Shown in pieces: positions 49,211 through 51,780 of a stretch of 51,780 nt of DNA. The DNA comes from Synergistaceae bacterium. GTDB lineage: Bacteria; Synergistota; Synergistia; Synergistales; Aminobacteriaceae. Every line of letters starts with the position of its first letter. Position 1 is the stretch's first letter. The notes under the pieces are model-generated. The model did not search any database, had not been told where the DNA came from, and was given only the letters and a program-made list of their open reading frames with translations. Both the position numbers and the translations under genes were made by a program. Location of the stretch: contig JAFUYQ010000027.1 in NCBI GenBank assembly GCA_017470485.1, positions 1 to 51,780 on the forward strand, written 5' to 3'.

Positions 49211-50528
49211 TAACTTCCGGCCTTCCTACTGATACATAAGTGAAGCCTCTGCGTTTCATCTCGGAGGGCGAATATAAATTCCTTCCGTCAATGATTAACG
49301 GGCGGTTCATCAGTGCTTTAATTCTGGGGAAATCGGGCTGTCTGTAAATATCCCATTCCGTCATGACCGCGAGGGCGTCAGCGTCATTAACAGCGTCATA
49401 CATATCTGAGACATAGACGAGTCCTTTTCTTTCGCCGAGAACAGTTCTGGTTTCCTCGACTGCTCTGGGGTCGCTCGCGTGAATTTTAGCTCCGGCCTCA
49501 AGGAGGGATTTTATGAGGACTTGTGCAGGAGCTTCGCGAGTATCTGAGGTTTTGGGCTTGAAAGCTAATCCCCATATAGCGATAGTTTTTCCAGAGAGGG
49601 TGTCGAATTTAGCGGAGAGTTTAGCGAACATTGATTTTTTAGCGCGTTCATTAACATCGTCAACGGCTGTGAGGATTTGAGGTTCATAGCCTGAAGCCCT
49701 AGCGAAGTCGCGTAAAGCTCTGACATCTTTCGGGAAGCATGAACCGCCGTAACCGCAGCCGGCATTTAGGAATTTCTTGCCGATTCTCATATCAAGTCCG
49801 ATACCGCGCCTCACCGATTCGACATCAGCCCCTACATGTTCGCAGATACCGGCCATCTCATTCATGAATGAAATTCGGGTGGCTAACATGGCATTTGCGG
49901 CGTATTTCGACATTTCAGCGGAAGCGGTATCCATGAACAATAATTTTGACGGTTCGAGGAACGAATAAAGCTCCTCAAAAATTCTCCTGCCCTCCTGCGA
50001 ATCGACACCTATTATCACTCTGTCAGGCTCAAGGAAATCTGTGAGCGATGAACCTTCGCGGAGAAATTCTGGGTTAGAGGCCATGAAAAGATTATGAGAT
50101 GACTTTCGAGATTCGAGTTCTGAGGAGATTATTGATTTCACGCGGCTGTTAGTGCCTACTGGGACGGTGGACTTGACTATGACGAGGAGATCGCCGGCCA
50201 TTCCATTCCCGATGTCGTGAGCTGCGCTTTCGATGTAGGACATATTTGCGCTTCCGTCTGGCATTTGAGGAGTGCCGACGCAAATGAAACAGGCATCAGC
50301 ATTTTTGAGGGCTTCGGCGGTTGAGGCGGTGAAGGAGAGTCTGCCCTCATTCATGTTACGTTTCATCATTTCTTCGAGTCCGGGTTCGTAGAAAGGCACA
50401 ATGCCTTTGCGTAATTTTTCGATTCTTTCGGTGTTGATGTCAACGCAGGCCACATTATTTCCGTAACGGGCCAGACAAGTTCCAGTAACGAGTCCGACGT
50501 AGCCTGTACCAATAACGACAAGTTTCAT
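49203..50528 (-). CDS. ugd: UDP-glucose 6-dehydrogenase
   Basis: A 441-residue oxidoreductase that makes UDP-glucuronate for surface polymers. The NAD motif VIGTGYVGLVTGTCLARYG opens the protein; KSTVPVGTN lies near 125; GCGYGGSCFPKD near 255 carries the catalytic Cys and Lys; and AFKPKTSDTREAPA lies near 320. Length matches TuaD/RkpK types. Together with the sugar transferase and epimerase it supports a capsule or glycan route. It overlaps the TPR-like gene at its 3' end. A TATAAT-like box lies about 40 bases upstream (minus strand), without a clear -35. Confidence 0.95.
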   Translation of the reverse strand: MKLVVIGTGYVGLVTGTCLARYGNNVACVDINTERIEKLRKGIVPFYEPGLEEMMKRNMNEGRLSFTASTAEALKNADACFICVGTPQMPDGSANMSYIESAAHDIGNGMAGDLLVIVKSTVPVGTNSRVKSIISSELESRKSSHNLFMASNPEFLREGSSLTDFLEPDRVIIGVDSQEGRRIFEELYSFLEPSKLLFMDTASAEMSKYAANAMLATRISFMNEMAGICEHVGADVESVRRGIGLDMRIGKKFLNAGCGYGGSCFPKDVRALRDFARASGYEPQILTAVDDVNERAKKSMFAKLSAKFDTLSGKTIAIWGLAFKPKTSDTREAPAQVLIKSLLEAGAKIHASDPRAVEETRTVLGERKGLVYVSDMYDAVNDADALAVMTEWDIYRQPDFPRIKALMNRPLIIDGRNLYSPSEMKRRGFTYVSVGRPEVNV

Positions 50529-50673
50529 GTTGAATTTATCACTCCAGTTGATGAACTAATATGCTGAAAATTATACACTGCACCGGCTTACCGGCCATTT
50601 GATTTCTGAGGAGGGCGGTACGCGAATGGGGTTAATATTTTTGCAGATGATAGAATATTTTGAGGGTGATAAT

Positions 50674-50733
50674 TTGGGAACGAAGGATATGACGGAAAAA
50701 TATCTTGAAAGTTATAACGATGTTTTTTCTGAC
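50674..50733 (+). pseudogene. N-terminal remnant of a PD-(D/E)XK nuclease-family transposase (Rpn-like)
   Basis: About 20 codons from TTG 50674 read GTKDMTEKYLESYNDVFSD, close to the opening of Rpn/PD-(D/E)XK proteins common in gut anaerobes, where the following residues are normally DI(V/I)NVLLF. Here the sequence breaks after the Asp and becomes IS left-end sequence. A GAGGGTG site precedes it. The rest of the gene would lie beyond the IS, outside this window. Recognition rests on a short segment and memory of the family, so it is tentative. Confidence 0.45.
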
Positions 50734-51780
50734 AGGAAAGAACTCAGCGCAAGCCCTAATTTTAGTTATGGGGATAAGCCGAGTATATTTTGTTATAATC
50801 ATTCTTATGAAAACTTTTTGTTTCAAGTTATACAAATCCAAAAAGAACAGGAGATTAAGACGACAAATAAATATAGCCGGCATCGTCTACAATCATTGTA
50901 TAGCCTTGTACAGAAGGTACTACAAACTGTATCATAAATCGCTGAAAAAGTATCAGCTGCAAAAACATCTTGTAAAGCTCAAAGGCCAGAAAAAATATTC
51001 TTATTGGAATGAAATTCCTTCACATGCGATACAAGATATAACCGACAGAATATTTAGGGCTTATGCAATGTTTTTCAGCAATCAGAAACGAAAAGTCAAA
51101 AGCTCGCCGCCGAAATTCAAGAAAGTCAGGAAATATAAATCTTTTAGCTATAACATGCCCGGAAAAAATATTATTTCAGGCAACGTAATAAAACTGGCCG
51201 GAGGATATTATAAATTCTTCAAGTCGCGAGAAATACAAGGGCAAGTAAAGGTAGTAACGGTGAAACGAGACGCGGTGGGTGATATATATGTCTATCTGGT
51301 GTGTGATGTACAGCGTGAACCAGTTGAAGCGCGAACGGGTAAAAGCGTCGGCTTAGACTTTGGGCTGAAAACATTTCTAACAGCTTCAGACGGACAGGAT
51401 ATAAACTCGCCGTATTTTTTCATGGAGAACATAAAGATAATCCGCAAGAAAAACCGTAACTTATCCAGTAAAAAGGAAGGCTCAAATAACCGTGAACGTG
51501 CGCGAAAAGACTTAGCGCGAGCGTACCGCAAACTCTGTAATCAGCGTCATGATTTTCATTTCAAGACAGCTCGAAAACTTTGCGAAAAATATGCCTGTAT
51601 ATGTCTTGAAACGCTAAACATAAGAGGAATGGCACGTATATGGGGCAGGAAAATTCATAGTTTAGGCTTCTACAGCTTTGTAAAAATCTTGGAGTATGAA
51701 GCCAGTAATTTTGGAACGAGAGTAATATTTGTGCCGCAGTATTTCCCGTCAAGCCAGTTATGTCATGTTTGCGGATATAA
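50734..51780 (+). mobile_element. Second TnpB element, left end and most of tnpB (continues past the window)
   Basis: The left end holds the same block TTTAGTTATGGGGATA (50761-50776) and a following AGTATATTTT as the first element (38146-38161, minus strand). The block begins about 27 bases after the inferred insertion point, against about 25 in the first element. The target appears to be TGAC rather than TTAC. The right end and its omega RNA are outside the window. Confidence 0.7.
50807..51780 (+). CDS. tnpB: TnpB RNA-guided nuclease, cut by the window edge
   Basis: The first 324 residues of a TnpB. It starts ATG with MKTFCFKLYKS, aligned closely with the first TnpB (shared INIAG, YNHCIAL, RKVKSSPPKF, VKRDAVGDIY blocks). 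RuvC Asp184 in GLDFGLK and Glu268 in CLETLN are present; the zinc ribbon begins at CHVCGYK and is cut at the window end, so the third acidic residue cannot be seen. It is clearly diverged from the first copy (many substitutions), so the two are not a recent duplicate but members of one lineage. Frame is open throughout, so the gene looks intact so far. Confidence 0.93.
   Translation, partial: MKTFCFKLYKSKKNRRLRRQINIAGIVYNHCIALYRRYYKLYHKSLKKYQLQKHLVKLKGQKKYSYWNEIPSHAIQDITDRIFRAYAMFFSNQKRKVKSSPPKFKKVRKYKSFSYNMPGKNIISGNVIKLAGGYYKFFKSREIQGQVKVVTVKRDAVGDIYVYLVCDVQREPVEARTGKSVGLDFGLKTFLTASDGQDINSPYFFMENIKIIRKKNRNLSSKKEGSNNRERARKDLARAYRKLCNQRHDFHFKTARKLCEKYACICLETLNIRGMARIWGRKIHSLGFYSFVKILEYEASNFGTRVIFVPQYFPSSQLCHVCGY

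Overview
The window looks like a chromosomal segment of a member of the Synergistota (Synergistetes): an anaerobic, amino-acid-fermenting, non-sporulating diderm. The best clue is the secreted protein at 46983-48599. It ends in a Synergist-CTERM-type tail (Gly-Gly-Cys-Ser, a hydrophobic helix, then Arg-Lys-Lys). A Na+-pump decarboxylase gene set, SSS, NCS2, APC and AEC transporters, CstA, and a flavin-linked periplasmic reductase fit the same lifestyle. GTG and TTG starts are common, Shine-Dalgarno sites are strong, and sigma70 promoters are close to consensus. Genes are tightly packed, and several promoters sit inside the terminator of the upstream gene.

Layout. (1) 1-3352: the AT-rich right end of an integrated element, with a frameshifted P4-type primase, small ORFs and a large serine recombinase, stopping at the 3' end of tRNA-Ala(GGC). 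(2) 3353-14246: mostly minus-strand housekeeping genes. These are ylxM-ffh-rpsP-khpA-trmD-rplS (no rimM, and trmD fused to a second methyltransferase domain), an APC permease, thioredoxin, glutathione peroxidase, and queA-spoIID-ruvC-yebC-nadE. (3) 14247-27640: a structured intergenic leader and a hexapeptide-repeat secreted peptide, a short MetH, AEC, NCS2 and SSS transporters, a YlmD/laccase-like protein, a two-lobed solute-binding protein, mnmG with a DUF721 gene, a secreted FAD oxidoreductase, and tRNA-Gln(CTG). (4) 27743-36735: surface-sugar genes, CstA, an exported esterase, an M20 peptidase, rho, pfkA and a secreted coiled-coil protein. (5) 36883-46822: a TnpB (IS1341-like) insertion, then a cluster for CoA-ester and flavin energy metabolism. 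That cluster holds a Na+-pumping decarboxylase alpha/gamma/biotin-carrier set, a doubly FMN-binding FAD reductase, and an unusual pair of a ThDP enzyme and a CoA-acylating aldehyde dehydrogenase. (6) 46983-51780: the Synergist-CTERM protein, a TPR-like protein, UDP-glucose dehydrogenase, and a second TnpB element inserted in a nuclease/transposase remnant and running off the window.

The observations I rate highest are: two housekeeping/envelope genes (trmD and spoIID) that have no ATG, GTG or TTG start and appear to begin at ATT and ATC; the two-gene ThDP-enzyme/acylating-dehydrogenase cassette of unknown substrate; the TrmD fusion with rimM missing from its usual place; and two related TnpB elements with readable ends, one with a predicted omega RNA and guide. 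All calls come from reading the sequence; no database search was run.
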